Source: Enoplolaimus lenunculus
Lineage: Eukaryota; Nematoda; Enoplea; Enoplida; Thoracostomopsidae
Reading direction: 5' to 3'
NCBI GenBank assembly: GCA_030248215.1
Contig: JASANG010000411.1
Span: 1 to 64,000 of the forward strand
DNA length: 64,000 nt
Both the position numbers and the translations under genes were made by a program. The stretch's first letter is position 1; the number at the start of each line of letters is the position of its first letter. Below the pieces are notes generated by a model. It had not been told where the DNA came from. It ran no database searches and saw nothing but the letters and a program-made list of their open reading frames with translations. Positions 1-13,589 of this stretch are shown piece after piece.

Positions 1-2630
1 TGAGACTGCAATTGAAAACTTTAAGCTCACTAGTTTTCAAATACAGCTCGATATTTGGTTCAACAGTATCCTTACTGTACTGAAAACGACGGTCCATTGA
101 ATTGGTTAATTTTCAAAAATCGGGTTTCTTTTATTTATGATTTCATAAGACTTCATATTTAAAGTTATTAGACGCTCAAAATGCTTAACTGCATTTAAAC
201 TTAAAGCCAAGTCGTTCCTGAAATAGGCTGCTTCTTAGAATTGCCAGGCCTCCATTAATATCATAATTTTACAGGTTAGTAGATCGCTAATACAGGCAGC
301 TATACAAGCAATGTTCACCAAAACTATAAACAATACAGAACAACATACTGCAACAAAAATTCAAAAGTCATACACTTTAGTTTTTGATATAAATACTAAA
401 CTTAAATTCCGATTCCGGTTCCGATAAAAATATTTGATTCCGATTCCGCTCCTCACAAAATTTACTTCCGATTGGAACCCTGGTGGATACATACAGATGG
501 TAGCAAAAGGAAATAAGTTAACGCGGAAGTTGCATTAAGTTCGTACAGCATGTTGAAAACGTGTGTTTTTAATATTTTTAAGCAGTTCTAGCGGCATGAT
601 TTGATATTTGTTGTAGTTTCGTTTATAACTCGTGCACTGTTCGTTTGATATAGTAAACGCGTTGCATATCTCACTGCTTTGTCTATTTAAAATGTAAATT
701 TAAGAGCAAAAATTATGCGAACTACGAAAGGTCGGGAACAGTGTCATTTACGATGGGGTCAAATAGAAACGTTATGTGGGTTCTCAATTTTGCACCGACA
801 ACCAGCGACTTTGACAACAACACAAACGGCTGATAAAGGTACATTAGTGGCACCGCGTGGCCTGCGTGCAATTGGTGTTCAATGTATTGTAATAGTTGCG
901 CTATACTCGGCGCGCAGCCAGAAGCCGCACTGCGTCAGTGTGGAACTCAGCGCGTTCTGTTGAATTATTTCTAAAAGAGAGCTTTTGAAATCATTGAACC
1001 TTGTACCAAGAGCATTGTGAATACAGAGAAAATCTCGTGCTACGAAAATGTGCGGAAAATGACTTAATGCAAAGCTTTTGTGGGATCCGGTCCAGATGTG
1101 TTAATTTATGCATCTAAGGAGTTTATATTATATTTTATTAATCATTACTCAGGCAGCGACTGGATTTTACCGACTTCGGTATAATATCTGGCAAAAATCG
1201 ATATCTGTAACCGGCTCTGGTATCCGGAATAAGCATATTGGACACAGGATAAGGTTATAATTCGAATATCATAAAACTGCTTTTTACAAGCCAGCGTATT
1301 CAACATTGTGTTGCAATTGCATTTCGGAGCAAGTCAATAACTGTGTTTCACTAAACATTATGTACTTTTGGTCGACACAAATGCTTCAAAAGCTGCAGAA
1401 ATTTCGATGCCATACCTAAATAACATTCGGTTCTCAAAAAATGACTATCCACCTCCAATTCCGCAATCTCGGTAAAGTAAAATCCTGTCGCACCCTGTTT
1501 TCACTAACATTAGTGCTTTTACTAACTCTTAGTTTAGTTCGCGTAACAGTTGGATAGTCTGCTTGCTTTTATTACTAAGTTTGTAGTCAGTGAAGCAAGC
1601 AGAAAAATTTTATAAAGGTTTCATTTGCAAATTTCCATAATTTTTATGATGTTAGCTCGTTTCAAGCCGAATACACTACGCTGTTATTACAGGTTGACAA
1701 ACAGCTCACTGGTAATAATGTAAGTATGGGTATGCCGGGTGTGTGTATTGCTACAGCTTTGTGCATGTGTGTGATAATGTTTTCTGTGTGTATGTCGTAA
1801 TATATTGGGCGACCCAACTTTGAAAACCTTTATTTAAAAAAATGACGGAAGCCCTTTAAAAAGGTAAAACACTGTAAAGTGCAAAGCATACTAAATATGG
1901 CAATGGTGGTATAGTGCTTGATATAGGGAGTTAATACATAAATGCATCTGATCTCCTGCTCGACTATACATATTTGGCTGAACACAACGAAGTGCTTTAG
2001 CTGTAGGTGAAACCTTGAAATTTGTATTTTAAACGCTAACAACCTGTGAAATTTGGTGCGCTACCTCAGCTGCCAGAAATGTATACACTTAAAATTTTGT
2101 TTGTGGCCATTACAGCATTGGCGAGGACTGCCTTTTAAAAATTAGGTGTTATCATTTTATTTTAGTTTAGTTTTAATTTCATAGCGATTTAGATTGCGTA
2201 TTGCAGTTTGGATTAACAGTTTTGTAGTGTTTGTGTATTTTAACGGTTTATTTTATGGTGGTTTAAACTGGTTTATATTTTTATGTACCCTAAAAATTAT
2301 TAATATTAATTTTGTGCCCACAGCTACACACAGCTGCTATATTCACAAAAAATGTTACCGAACAGAAAACCATATTTTTGTTTAGGAAACGAGTTAGATT
2401 CAAACTCACATTTACTTCCCATAACAAAGATTCAATTGCACCAGTTGCTTTAAGATCAGTACAATTCATATCGAAAGGATCGTGACTTGCTTCTTCGACG
2501 GCTATAACCACGGTTTTGGTCAATATACACAATTCGGTTACAGGGTGTACGACGAGCAAATTTTGACAATTTCGCTCTACGAACAGATTGATTTTGATTA
2601 GAATTCAATTAAGGTAGTCAAGGTTAAACC
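1..2630. other. No gene seen; repeat fragments
   Basis: I see no conserved protein or RNA gene here. Open frames are short and resemble nothing known. Fragments of the CGGAAT/CCGATT-rich family H lie at about 404-485 and 1152-1500; the second ends in TCGCACCCTG, like other family ends. A short GC-rich piece near 894-950, with the word TTGCGCTATACT, resembles one end of the CpG-rich family I described at 44.2 and 53.1 kb. Confidence 0.5.
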
Positions 2631-3026
2631 TGTACAGCAGGGTTCCAACCGGAACAAGATTTTGTCGTAAGCGGAATCGGAATGAAATTTTTCTGTCGGA
2701 ACCAGAATCAGAATCAAGTATTAGTAATTATTCTATTAAAAAGTTAAAGGTGTATGACTTATAAGTTGTGTTGCAGTTTGCCTGTTTCCGTTACTGTTCA
2801 GAGTTTCAGCAAAATTTGTTTTTTTAAGAAAAAAACCAACAGAAAAATTGCAAATGAACGAAACAAAACGAAACAAGCAAAATCTAAGTTCAATCATCTT
2901 AAACACTCATAACGGAAAAATCAGAATTCCGGCATCGGAACAGCAGTCAGCCAGAATCGGAACAGGAAGTCAAATTTTGCCGGAATTTTAGCCGGAATCG
3001 GAATTCCGATGGAATCCTGCTGTACA
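2631..3026. mobile_element. Family H miniature inverted-repeat element
   Basis: The two ends form a 16-bp terminal inverted repeat with one mismatch (TGTACAGCAGGGTTCC against TGTACAGCAGGATTCC after reversal). Next to both ends are clusters of CGGAATCGGAAT-like words; the middle is AT-rich and non-coding. The same build recurs at 16813-17222, 34038-34379 and 46649-47041. There is no transposase, so it is a non-autonomous DNA element; its superfamily is not clear from the ends. Confidence 0.7.
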
Positions 3027-3565
3027 ACATTAATAGTGTCCGCATAGCATATACTATGAGCGTTACGCGTAAATGTAATATAAAATCTCTATAACACATG
3101 AGTGCCCTTTTGGCGATAAATACCCTGATGGTAAACACGTCACATCCATAGATACCTGAGTTCGAATATTCGATTGAAATTAGTTCTCAGTTAGAAATTA
3201 AAATATTCAAGTAAGAACGGGTTAAAACCAACAATCCAGTCGCCACAACTTTATGAATCTGCATCGGTTTTAAACAGTAGGTTTAAAATTTCATGAACAA
3301 CTATTATAAAATAGCTAAATCAGTTCGGCTGCACAGATTATTCTATTTTAAAGATCACAGTAACAATCACTACTGGTCAAATATTACCATCCGATGCTGG
3401 TCTATCTACCAATACATTGAGTGAACTGTGTCGAATTATCATATTCCGAATAAAACATATATTATCAATAACAGCATGCACTGGAGACAACAGCGTCAAT
3501 CTTGCAAGTCGCTTAACAAACGACGCGGTAAGTGATGCAGGTAAATGACTAAAACAAAACATATT

Positions 3566-4423
3566 ACTAGAAAAAATTGCTCAGAACTTGAGCAGCATGG
3601 GATATGCTTCATATTCCTATGAAAAAATACTAACTAGACCAGCACTTTGTTCGATGTAACCTGGAAAAATATAAAGAAACAATGGCGTCCAAAATCATGT
3701 TGACTATTAATTCTTCTGAAACATATTGCGGAGAGCAAATCTATTTTTATGTTGAAAGTTTTTGGCAGATTTATTAGGCATTTTAAGAAATTTCTTAGAT
3801 AATGGCAGGGTTACACAGACATGGCTGAAGTATAGTGATCTTTGCTTTTGCCAGATTAATCGATGCTGCCAGAATACGGTGAGAATTTTGAGCCTCTAGT
3901 CGTGACTATGCAGTGAAACAAATAACTCGGTAGGGAAATGAGCTTTTATAGATTTCTACCTGTAAACTTGTTTGTTTGTCACGAAGGTTAAAAGTCGGGT
4001 AAAGTCAAGAGTCGTTTTTAAAGCATCAATTGTGAGTCATTTTGTGACAACGCCTTGTTTAAGAAAGTATGTAACAAAATTGGTCGTCAGTACTCTTAAC
4101 TCACCAATTATGTCGCCATACAGTGTTCTTATGAAATTCAATGTTAATAGAGAGCCAAAGGTGAGTTTTCAGTACGTTCTTGTAGAAAACTTCAATACAC
4201 ATTTAAAGCAAAACATTTGTTTCTTACAAAAAGAAAATCACAGAAATTTTGCTATCCGCAATATGTTTCAGAAGAATTAATAGTCAACATGATTTTGGAC
4301 GCCATTGTTTCTTTATATTTTTCCAGGTTACATCGAACAAATGTGCTGGTCTAGTTAGTATTTTTTTCATAGGAATATGAAGCATATCCCATGCTGCTCA
4401 AGTTCTGAGCAATTTTTTCTAGT
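3566..4423. mobile_element. Element with ~170-bp terminal inverted repeats
   Basis: Positions 3566-3736 and 4251-4423 are near-identical inverted copies. Similarity stops abruptly after ACTAG at the outer ends. The roughly 515-bp interior includes a 102-codon open frame at 3972-4280, whose 3' end runs into the right arm and whose product matches nothing I recognise. Long arms with an anonymous core suggest a non-autonomous foldback DNA transposon. No clear target duplication is visible. Confidence 0.75.
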
Positions 4424-4606
4424 TTCAATCGCTTTACCAAGCTGCTGATTAATCCATCAATCTGAACTAAGAAAAAATGAGAAGACTGATTAAAGTAAAT
4501 ACGGAGTTTCAATAAATCGTTTGCATGACAGAAACTTTTATCCTGACAACAAGCGCCTAACCAACGTATTTGTATAAAACCAAGTATTGGGGCGAAGCAA
4601 ACCACG

Positions 4607-6233
4607 GGGTGACATTGTCCGTCGGGGTAAAACCAACCGTTGGGGTGAAACCAACCGTTGGGGTGAAACCAACCGTTGGGGTGAAACCGACTGTTGGGGT
4701 GAAACCAACCGTTGGGTTAAAACCAATCGTTGGGGTGAAACCAACCGTTGGGGTAAAACCAACCGTTGGGATGAACCCGACCGTTGGGGTGAAACCAACC
4801 GTTGGGGTGAAACCAACCGTTGGGGTGAAACCAACCGTTGGGGTGAAATCAACCGTTGGGTTGAAACCAACCGTTGGGGTGAAACCAACCGTTGGGGTGA
4901 AACCAACCGTTGGGGTGAAACCGACTGTTGGGGTGAAACCAACCGTTGGGTTAAAACCAATCGTTGGGGTGAAACCAACCGTTGGGGTAAAACCAACCGT
5001 TGGGATGAACCCGACTGTTGGGGTAAAACCAACCGTTGGGGTGAAGCCAACCGTTGGGGTGAAACCAACCGTTGGGGTGAAATCAACCGTTGGGTTGAAA
5101 CCAACCGTTGGGGTGAAACCAACCGTTGGGGTGAAACCAACAGTTGGGGTAAAACCAACCGATGGGGTGAAACCAACCGTTGGGGTGAAATCAACCGTTG
5201 GTGTGAAACCAACCGTTGGGGTGAAACCAACCGTTGGGGTGTAATCAACCGTTGGGTTGAAACCAACCGTTGGGGTGAAACCAACCGTTGGGGTGAAACC
5301 AACCGTTGGGGTGAAATCAACCGTTCGGTTGAAACCAACCGTTGGGGTGAAACCAACAGTTGGGGTGAAACCAACCGTTGGGGTGAAATCAACCGTTCGG
5401 TTGAAACCAACCGTTGGGGTGAAACCAACCGTTGGGGTGAAACCAACAGTTGGGGTAAAACCAACCGATGAGGTGAAACCAACCGTTGGGGTCAAATCAA
5501 CCGTTGGGGTGAAACCAACCGTTGGGGTGAAATCAACCGTTGGGGTGAAACCAACCGTTGGGGTGAAACCAACCGTTGGGGTAAAACCAACCGTTGGGGT
5601 GAAACCAACCGTTGGGGTGAAATCAACCGTTCGGTTGAAACCAACCGTTGGGGTGAAACCAACCGTTGGGGTGAAACCAGCAGTTGGGGTAAAACCAACC
5701 GATGAGGTGAAACCAACCGTTGGGGTGAAATCAACCGTTGGGGTGAAACCAACCGTTGGGGTGAAATCAACCGTTGGGGTGAAACCAACCGTTGGGGTGA
5801 AACCAACCGTTGGGGTGTAATCAACCGTTGGGTTGAAACCAACCGTTGGGGTGAAACCAACCGTTGGGGTGAAACCAACAGTTGGGGTAAAACCAACCGA
5901 TGAGGTGAAACCAACCGTTGTGGTGAAATCAACCGTTGGGGTGAAACCAACCGTTGGGGTGAAACCAACCGTTGGGGTGAAACCAACCGTTGGGGTGAAA
6001 TCAACCGTTCGGTTGAAACCAACCGTTGGGGTGAAACCAACCGTTGGGTTGGGGTGAAATCAACCGTTGGGGTGAAACCAACCGTTGGGGTGAAACCAAC
6101 CGTTGGGTGGGGTGAAACCAACCGTTGGGGTGAAACCAACCGTTGGGTTGAAACCAACCGTTGGGGTAAAACCAATCGTTGGGGTGAAACCAACCGTTGG
6201 GGTAAAACCAACCGTTGGGATGAACCCGACCGT
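4607..6233. repeat. 18-bp satellite array (about 90 units)
   Basis: This is a tandem array of an 18-bp unit with consensus AACCAACCGTTGGGGTGA. The unit contains the palindrome CCAAC-C-GTTGG. Unit variants (GACTG, AATCG, GATGAACCC, AAATC, TTCGG) recur in the same order in blocks, for example at 4680-4790, 4915-5010 and at the very end, so there is higher-order structure. As 18 is a multiple of 3, long open frames appear on both strands, for example repeats of VKPTVG and TNRWGE. These are a by-product of the period and not evidence of a gene. Short slips near 6045 and 6108 change the frame. Confidence 0.95.
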
Positions 6234-8458
6234 AAAGCCCTATAAAGTGTACCTATAGAGTAATAATCGTATAAAATTACTTAGCTAACGGGTAAAAAGT
6301 GCTGAACCAAAATGGAAAATGTCGTGCACTTTTTGTAAGCAGTTTTTGGACCGTAACTACTGAAGGCCACGCTTGTTTGGCAAATCCTTTGGCACAGATA
6401 TTCCCGATCGACCAGGATACCAGTGTAAAAAGTTTAAACGAAATAGGTCTGATATTACTTGAGTACCAACATGCAAACTAAACTGAAAATACGCACTTGA
6501 GAAGCGCGAACCATATATATGAACACTATCGTGTTCATATGATTAACTAATGACTATATTTCACTTTTGTATGTACGCTTTTAAACCACATTTAAGGTTA
6601 TGACATATGCATAGGTAAGCATTTTCCGAAACCTTAGCGGAAGTGCGGCGTGAAAAGTGTGTAAGAGCACCATGTGCGATTCAGTGTGAACGTAACATAT
6701 TAACGTACCAATGATCCCTTATGATTTTGGATAAAACAGGTGGTTTTCACCCAATTTTCTTCAAAAAAACCCCAATGAAATTAAAAAACTCACCCGGATC
6801 TGCAGAAAAACTACACATTGCGACAAAACCCCAACAAGGATTAACGACAGAAGAGTTGCCTGGAACTATTCTACTTCTGTTTTGACCCTTGGTTGCCTTC
6901 TAGGATTTGAATGAATCCCTCAGCGAACCACAAAAATGTCGTACAAGAGTAGAAAATGAAATAAATTGTGCTTGGCATCTTAAGTTCATTACGGTACATT
7001 GCGATTCTGCCCCCACCCCTGACAAAAATTTCAGGATTCATTTCTGACAAAAACATGGTTCACGAGTAGCTTTCGTTTTGCGTTAGCTGATGTGTTCCTC
7101 CTTTCAAATGCTTTTTCGAAAAACGACTTAAGCCGAACTTTAAATAATAATAGTAATATTAATAATAAATAAACAATATTATTTTTGCGATTTTCAAACA
7201 GTCTTCTGACCATTATTTCTCGACAAGCCCAAGCGGCGACTGCGACCTCTTAGCGTTGTTTGTTTTAACCTTTTCATGGTAATCGAAAAACCAACAATTT
7301 TTCAACAAACCCCACTCAAATAAAAAATTCACTTCGATTTTTGGAATATCTCTGCACCCCAAAACCCAAAATTTTCCATTGTGAAGCAATGTTATAAATA
7401 TTTGCACCATAGGTAGAATAGCAGACGGCTGTTTGTATATCCATTTCAAATAAAAATTCAAGGTACATTTTTCGTTTACGATCATCAAATAATAGGCATG
7501 TAATTAATAATCTAATGTTAATAGTTTATCGTTTACTATTAGAGGCTATAAACAGACCATACAACAAAAACATCTTAAATGTAACGCCATAACTTACGTA
7601 GATGAGAGAAAAATGTTCAACAGTGACAAAAATTCGAGGCGGTACGGCGAATACATTATTGACGGTTGTAACATTTGATAGACATGACCATAGAAATCTG
7701 GATACTCTCTGAAATATTGAACTACTTGTTAGTCTTCGGCAACATATAACGCCAATATCATTAGTAACCATAGATTTTGTAATACGAAGGTATCTTAATT
7801 ATGCTTATCTACTCATTCGGAAAATGTGTCTTTTTTGCGTTTCTACAGAATTTCGACGGGACATATCCCGCGATCTCCCCCTTATATACGCCCCTGATAT
7901 TTCTACTATTCAAAAAGAAACATTTAAAAATTCAAATTTCTCTAACAGTCATACGACAAGAATAATAGATATATCAGTTGTTCAAACTTACAAATTATGC
8001 TTGTGGATTAAAATAAACAATCCATGAAGCGCCAGCACAGACTTTATTCCGCCTGCAACAAAAATTTCGCTGAGGCATATTATGCAAAACAATGCATATG
8101 GTGTGTAATTAAATCGCAGAACATTACTGAGTTCTTTTAACAAATCTTAACACAGGAGAAATTATTGTCAAATGTACAGTTGGTTTCTGGAACCGTTGCG
8201 TTCAAATATATCAGATACTAACAGTTAGTGTTAGGTGTGGAAACGATACAGTTGACGAACCCGAAAAATGATTATAAACACTTCCAGTGTAATGGAATAC
8301 CTTGTTTCGATGCATTCATTATGAAATCAGCAAATAAAACTGCGTTGGAAACGTTCGGTAAAACATTGATCGGAATATGTTTTAATAATATTTCAGAATC
8401 CGACGGTGAATGCTATAAATACAAAGCGCATTTTAAAGTGAGTAAATTAAGTCATTAC
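6234..8458. other. No gene seen
   Basis: This is AT-rich sequence with no open frame that looks like a protein and no tRNA or rRNA signature. No clear repeat boundaries are visible. Confidence 0.5.
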
Positions 8459-8833
8459 CTGGGACCAACCGGAATTACAATTTACCCGATAAGGAACCGG
8501 GAAATGAAAAATACATTCCACCGCAAAATTAATTTCAATTTTTTTTATTTTTGCAATATTATTGGTGAAATAATCATAGTTGGAAATAAATGCTCAGTTT
8601 ATCTGCTGTACTTCAGATTTTCATAACCCACGGAAGCGAAATCTACTTTCGACTGTTTATTTTCGGCCATTATCAAGGTTTGTATACTATACTAATAAGT
8701 CTATTTAATTTTTATCGTCATTTTTAATATAATATCTCAATTTTCACCGACCAAACGTTAATACCGAAATTTTTAATTCCGGTAACCAGAAAGTGAAAAA
8801 ATGTCGCAACGGGAATTCCGGTTGCACGCTGTT
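8459..8833. repeat. Diverged family H element
   Basis: Words such as AACCGGAATTAC near the left and GGGAATTCCGGTTGCACGCTG at the right resemble family H ends. The interior (8500-8700) is recognisably similar to 15650-15912 in INTS5 intron 1; both contain ATCTGCTGTA, TTCAGATTTT-like and GGAAGCGAA words in the same order. It is non-coding. Confidence 0.5.
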
Positions 8834-9084
8834 CATTACCAACACAAAGTTGTGAAACACACTAAACACAGCCTTTACAGAATGTACATAACTACCGAAA
8901 CATACTAAGCATGACATTAGGCAGATCTCGTGCGTCGTCTTTCAGTAAAATTTTGTCAACTGAAAAACGCACTAAAACTTTAAATACACAGAGAAATTGC
9001 GAATGAAAATGAAAGGTTTCATCCGGTTTGGTAAAGATTGACTATCAACGAAACATAAGCACAGCATTTAAACTGCTCAAAAAG

Positions 9085-9462
9085 GCCGTAACCACATTCT
9101 CAATGTCGATGAAAGTGATTGGTGCATCCACAAGCGAGGGCGATCTGTACTGGTCCAACTTCGATGTGAGAGGCACTGCCCGATTCTTGGCAGCTACTTG
9201 CACTTCTTTCGCAAGAAACCGGATAAATCGTGTGCAGCCTGTGGAAACGCTGTCGACGATGCGAAACACCTAATAGAAGACTGCTCTGCGTTAACGCCGA
9301 CTAGACTGAAGCATTTGACCTCACTTACCAATCTCCGAGACCTCTGGGAGCGTCCGACTCAAGTCTACAAACTGTTGCAACATAGTGGGAAGCTGACCCG
9401 CCGTCAATGACGCACTGCGTCCCACAATGTTCGAAACAACAACAACAACAACAACAACTTTC
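9085..9462 (+). mobile_element. LINE (non-LTR retrotransposon) 3' fragment
   Basis: A frame read from about 9130 to the TGA at 9408-9410 gives residues such as LVQLRCERHCPILGSYLHFF followed by C-x2-C, then H and C in KHLIEDC. This is the C-terminal Cys/His motif found after the RNase H region in I/Jockey/R1-type LINE ORF2 proteins. Nothing of the reverse transcriptase core remains upstream, so the copy is strongly 5'-truncated, as is usual for LINEs. After the stop is a short non-coding tail ending in (CAA)n at 9436-9458, the typical simple-repeat 3' end. The clade is uncertain. Confidence 0.75.
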
Positions 9463-10233
9463 AAAAAATGGTTTAAACACATACTGAATATCTTACATTC
9501 CTAATGCACACTCCATACTAACTTTAACTTACTTTAGATTTTACAGCCGCCAACCATGTTTTTGAGTACAGCGCTCGTAGCCGTTTGAACTGAAAATCTT
9601 TTAGCAATGATTTGGGATTCGGATCGTCAGCTGAAAATATTGCTACGCACAATATAAGATTAGCAACGTTTCCAACTTTCTCAATCTTTAGCAGGCAAAG
9701 AAAACATTACACGTACTATGATGACACAAATAAAGGTCCCGAAAATTTCGCTACATATACGATGGATTTCGTGTAACTTACGTCTACATTGAAAACAGAA
9801 TAGCACATTCACGTCATCATTGTTACGTTCTGGGGCAGGAACGCTTTGCAACAATCGCAATAGACTTGATGAAGCCGAATTTTCTTCATTCTAAATTTAT
9901 AACTAACTAACATGCAGTAAATAAACTTGTAAAACAGAATATGATATGTATGGAAATATTTCTAACAATGATAATGTGAAATATTCAGGTTAGTTGATAT
10001 TAAAACGAAGACACTCGATTGTTTGATATTAGACCGAAGAAACTCGACTGTAATCGTAACTGAACAGGAATAGCAACTTCGACATAGTAGCAAAGCAAAA
10101 CGTGCTAATGATTACGGATGATAAAATACATCCTGCTCGTGCCCTGTGGTGTGTATTGATCACGCATTAAGTAATCTTAAATTATGTTTAATTTCAAAAA
10201 GGTATTTACTAACTTAAGAACTATGTCACAACT
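9463..10233. other. No gene seen
   Basis: AT-rich unique-looking sequence; I see no coding or RNA signature. Confidence 0.5.
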
Positions 10234-11079
10234 AGGTGCGACCAGATATCTGGCTCCGGCAAAAAATCGACTTCCGGCTACGACTCTACAATGGAACTGA
10301 CTGACTTACTTTTACATACTTTTTCTGCCGTACATGTAACGGTAAGCCTAAGAACAAATATTAGCCTTAATCCTCGCCAGAGATGGGCGGTCTCGGTTAA
10401 AAAGAAAAACTGAGACGGATACCTGACTATCGAGACCGGTCATGAAAAATCTCGGTCCCGGTCAATTTTGGTCATTACCGAAAAAAATTAAAATTTTTAA
10501 AATAAATTATTTCTAATGCTCTTTTCGTAATAGTTTTTTGTTTTCAAAATATCTGCTAATAATTATTGCGTGACTATGAAGCTTCATAAATTCAGAGCGA
10601 GATTTTATTCATCAGACATCACTAATTAGCTTTAACAATATTAACTTCTACTTTTTACAGGTTTACCAGCATTTGCCGAGTCCTCGATTTCTGGCCTCGG
10701 TTCCAAAGCATCGAGATTTGCCAAATACCGAGACTCCCATCCCTGATCCTAGCCATATTTATTTTTTAGTACCGCGGAAAAACTGGGTGTCCTTAAAAGT
10801 AACATGGGAAAACAAAAATTGCAACTGAAAGCAACGCAACAAAAACAGAGAATAATGAAATAGGTTCGTTGTTAAAGCGTTAAAAATGCATCAGTGTGAG
10901 TTGTTAAGCTTTGTCACGTAAGCACTTTGAATACCTTAGGCTACTTAGAGAAGAATTGTTAGCTACGTTCTGATAATTGAATGTCATCTATCTAGTATTA
11001 GATTTGAATTAATTATCCGGCTTTTGCCGGATATTACACTATCCGGCTCCGACATTTTCTGGTATTCGCTCGCACCCTA
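10234..11079. mobile_element. Large family H-like element
   Basis: The ends carry AGGTGCGACCAG and, inverted, TCGCACCCTAAT. TATCTGGCTCCGGCAAAA lies near the left end and ATCCGGCTTTTGCCGGATAT near the right. A second block of GGTCTCGGT/CGAGACCGG words at 10388-10450, answered by CGAGACTCCCATCCCTGAT near 10730, may be another element inside it. No coding sequence is seen. Confidence 0.5.
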
Positions 11080-13589
11080 ATCACAACATAAAATTTGAAT
11101 TAAATTAAGCAAATACTAACCGTAATTAAAGAATTAAGTATATTATGTAACAAGAAGTATTTCACGTCTTCATAAACAAATATGTGCGCAAAATCCGCCA
11201 ACAAATTCGGATTCCCACATATTCGGCTAACGATTTCCTAAATACATATATGTATATACGTACATGAGTTTACTAAACTAGCAGCAACACTTAACATTTA
11301 CGTACAGTATTGTGTTTCTACCAAATATTTCGAAAAGCTTCTTCACTATATGCGAATTATAAATTTCTCTTTAGAGGATTACATAGTCAATTTAATACAT
11401 CACTCAATCATTCAAACTAATCCTGCAAAATTAAAAAATTGCTTTGGTTTTGGCAATATCGACAGCGTCAAAATCAAGCAAAGCGGTACAGAATCTAAGT
11501 AGCATACTTTAAAGAAATCCATGTACACTGTTTGTTGGGGTTCTTCAGACGTGGACACAGATTTGCGCAATATCTCTTCCATGTTCTCCTGTGATTACCC
11601 AAAAAGACTAATTAAAATACACAGAATACACAAAAAACCGTAATACCACACCGCAGTGTCCAATTCTCTATCTTAATACCATTGCTGACAGTCCAGAATT
11701 ATTTTGAGTGCTCTTACAACAAGGTAATAAAATGAGGGAGCATGATTTTTGCGAAAACATTGGTACGTACCCATATTCGCTCTAACTATTGTATTGTGCC
11801 AGGGCTGAATTAGTTCCGCGCAGCGCAGTTTCTGCTTTTACTGCAAGTAACACAATTTTAGGGCATAATTTATACAATTTCTTACACAATACATTCCAAT
11901 TATCTTGTTGTCAGACCACACGCAAACCAATGTTCATTTTTTTCAAAATTAACAAAGCAAAACAAAATAACAACAGACGTATACAAAAGCATAACGTTTT
12001 AACCCATTACGTTTTTCACAATGAAACAATGGCACACCGAGAAATCAGAAACACATTTGAAAATATGTTTCAAAAACTACCAGGCTGTATCTCACATATA
12101 TATTTAGTGGTTATAATAAATTCGCGCGAGAACTAATGCGTAATACATTTTGGAATCCTGGGCTCCAGCTGATTAAATACGTACAAATACACGTATATCA
12201 GAATGTTTCACAAATGTCATGTTGCCTGATTTTATGATCTATGCCGATGAAACTTCATTATTTGCAAAAAATGTAAATATATATGCAAAACAAAATTAAA
12301 AGGCTCACCTTTGGCTTAAAATCTCGTTCTACTTGGACACACTGCTGTACCAAATAAGACACAGATATGGCAACCATATTCAGAGTGTTATTTATGTTTC
12401 AATGAGCTGAAACAGAAAAAGCTACGACAGAGATTATTAAGCTTATAATGCAAGCAGGTACATAATAAATACCAAACCAGGTCAGGCGGTCAACTGAATC
12501 TTTAGAGTTCAAAAACAGCGGCTGATGACCCAACACAACATCCGACGTCACTTTCTCGAAAATGATAACTTCAAGTTAATTTGTGAACTGTTGGAGAGAA
12601 AGTTTTAAACTGTGCGGAACATTTTCTCTTTTTATATGTAGCCCCAGATCCGTGAATGTTTCAACAGCCTTTATGAAAATTAAAATTAGGAACCTTTAAA
12701 CGAAAAAGAGTTCATTTTGTACTGTAGTGATATGTATGTACGGGGTGCAAGCATCATCTACATGGGCGTTAATTGGCAATATTTCGCCGACGAAGCGAGC
12801 GGGAAGCCGGACGCATAATTTTGTATTCAAATCCTCAAAAACTTTACTTTCGAAATATGTGGCGATTTAGAATTTGGTCTTGTCTTCATATGCTGGAACT
12901 CTTCTTAGAGGAGGGCGCTAAATACGGCTCTATGAAGCTCAAAGGTTCGAGACGGTATAACGCCAAGCAGCGGTTTCGGCTAGTGAGCAAGTTGTGATGT
13001 CTATACGATGCGCGTAAGGTGCAATTTTAGCATACTTACACACGGCACAAATTTCAATCTAGCGTGACTCCTATAAATAGAGTCCGATTCCTTGATCACC
13101 TCTAGATCCGCCGTTATTTAGTAATTGCCACGAATGCACGTTTTTGTTACCGTATCATAAAATTTGTAAAATCTTTACCTAGCTACGTAAATATTTGTGT
13201 TTTTCGGAAACGAAAAGAAATATAGGCACCTTTGGCTGGGTGGAAAAAGCATGACTTAGGTGGAATTTCCAGTTATTCCAAAAAATCGTACTCAATTTCC
13301 GTAGTGTTGGCTTAAGTCGGTGTTTTCGAACACACATTTTAATTTTTCCAAATATCAATAGTTGCTGAATTCTGTGCTGTAAAGTTAAAATGGAACATTT
13401 GCACCAATAAGGGTGTTACTTTATCAAAACTTTTGATATGTATAGTTAAGTTTTTTCGTCATTTGTGTCCAAAATCTCCTTTAGTCAGAGGTCGACTTAA
13501 GAAATGTTTCTGCAACCCAGCAAAAGAAATAGTTGTAAATAACTTAGCTATCTGCTGGGCTTTTAAGTAAGGTTTTGCTCTTGGAAATA
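11080..13589. other. No gene seen
   Basis: The longest frames (about 115 codons at 11789-12136 and 74 codons at 12773-12997) show no recognisable domain, no start context and no plausible splice structure. I treat this stretch as intergenic. Confidence 0.45.

Noticed and set aside
4607-6233. CRISPR-like array
   Set aside because: Units are contiguous 18-mers without spacers, in clearly eukaryotic DNA.
4538-6245. Long open frames on both strands (VKPTVG, TNRWGE, QRLVSP and related repeats)
   Set aside because: They are a by-product of an 18-bp tandem unit without stops; no start context, splice signals or non-repetitive domain accompany them.
11789-12136. 115-codon frame
   Set aside because: No known domain, no conserved composition, no splice structure; compatible with chance.
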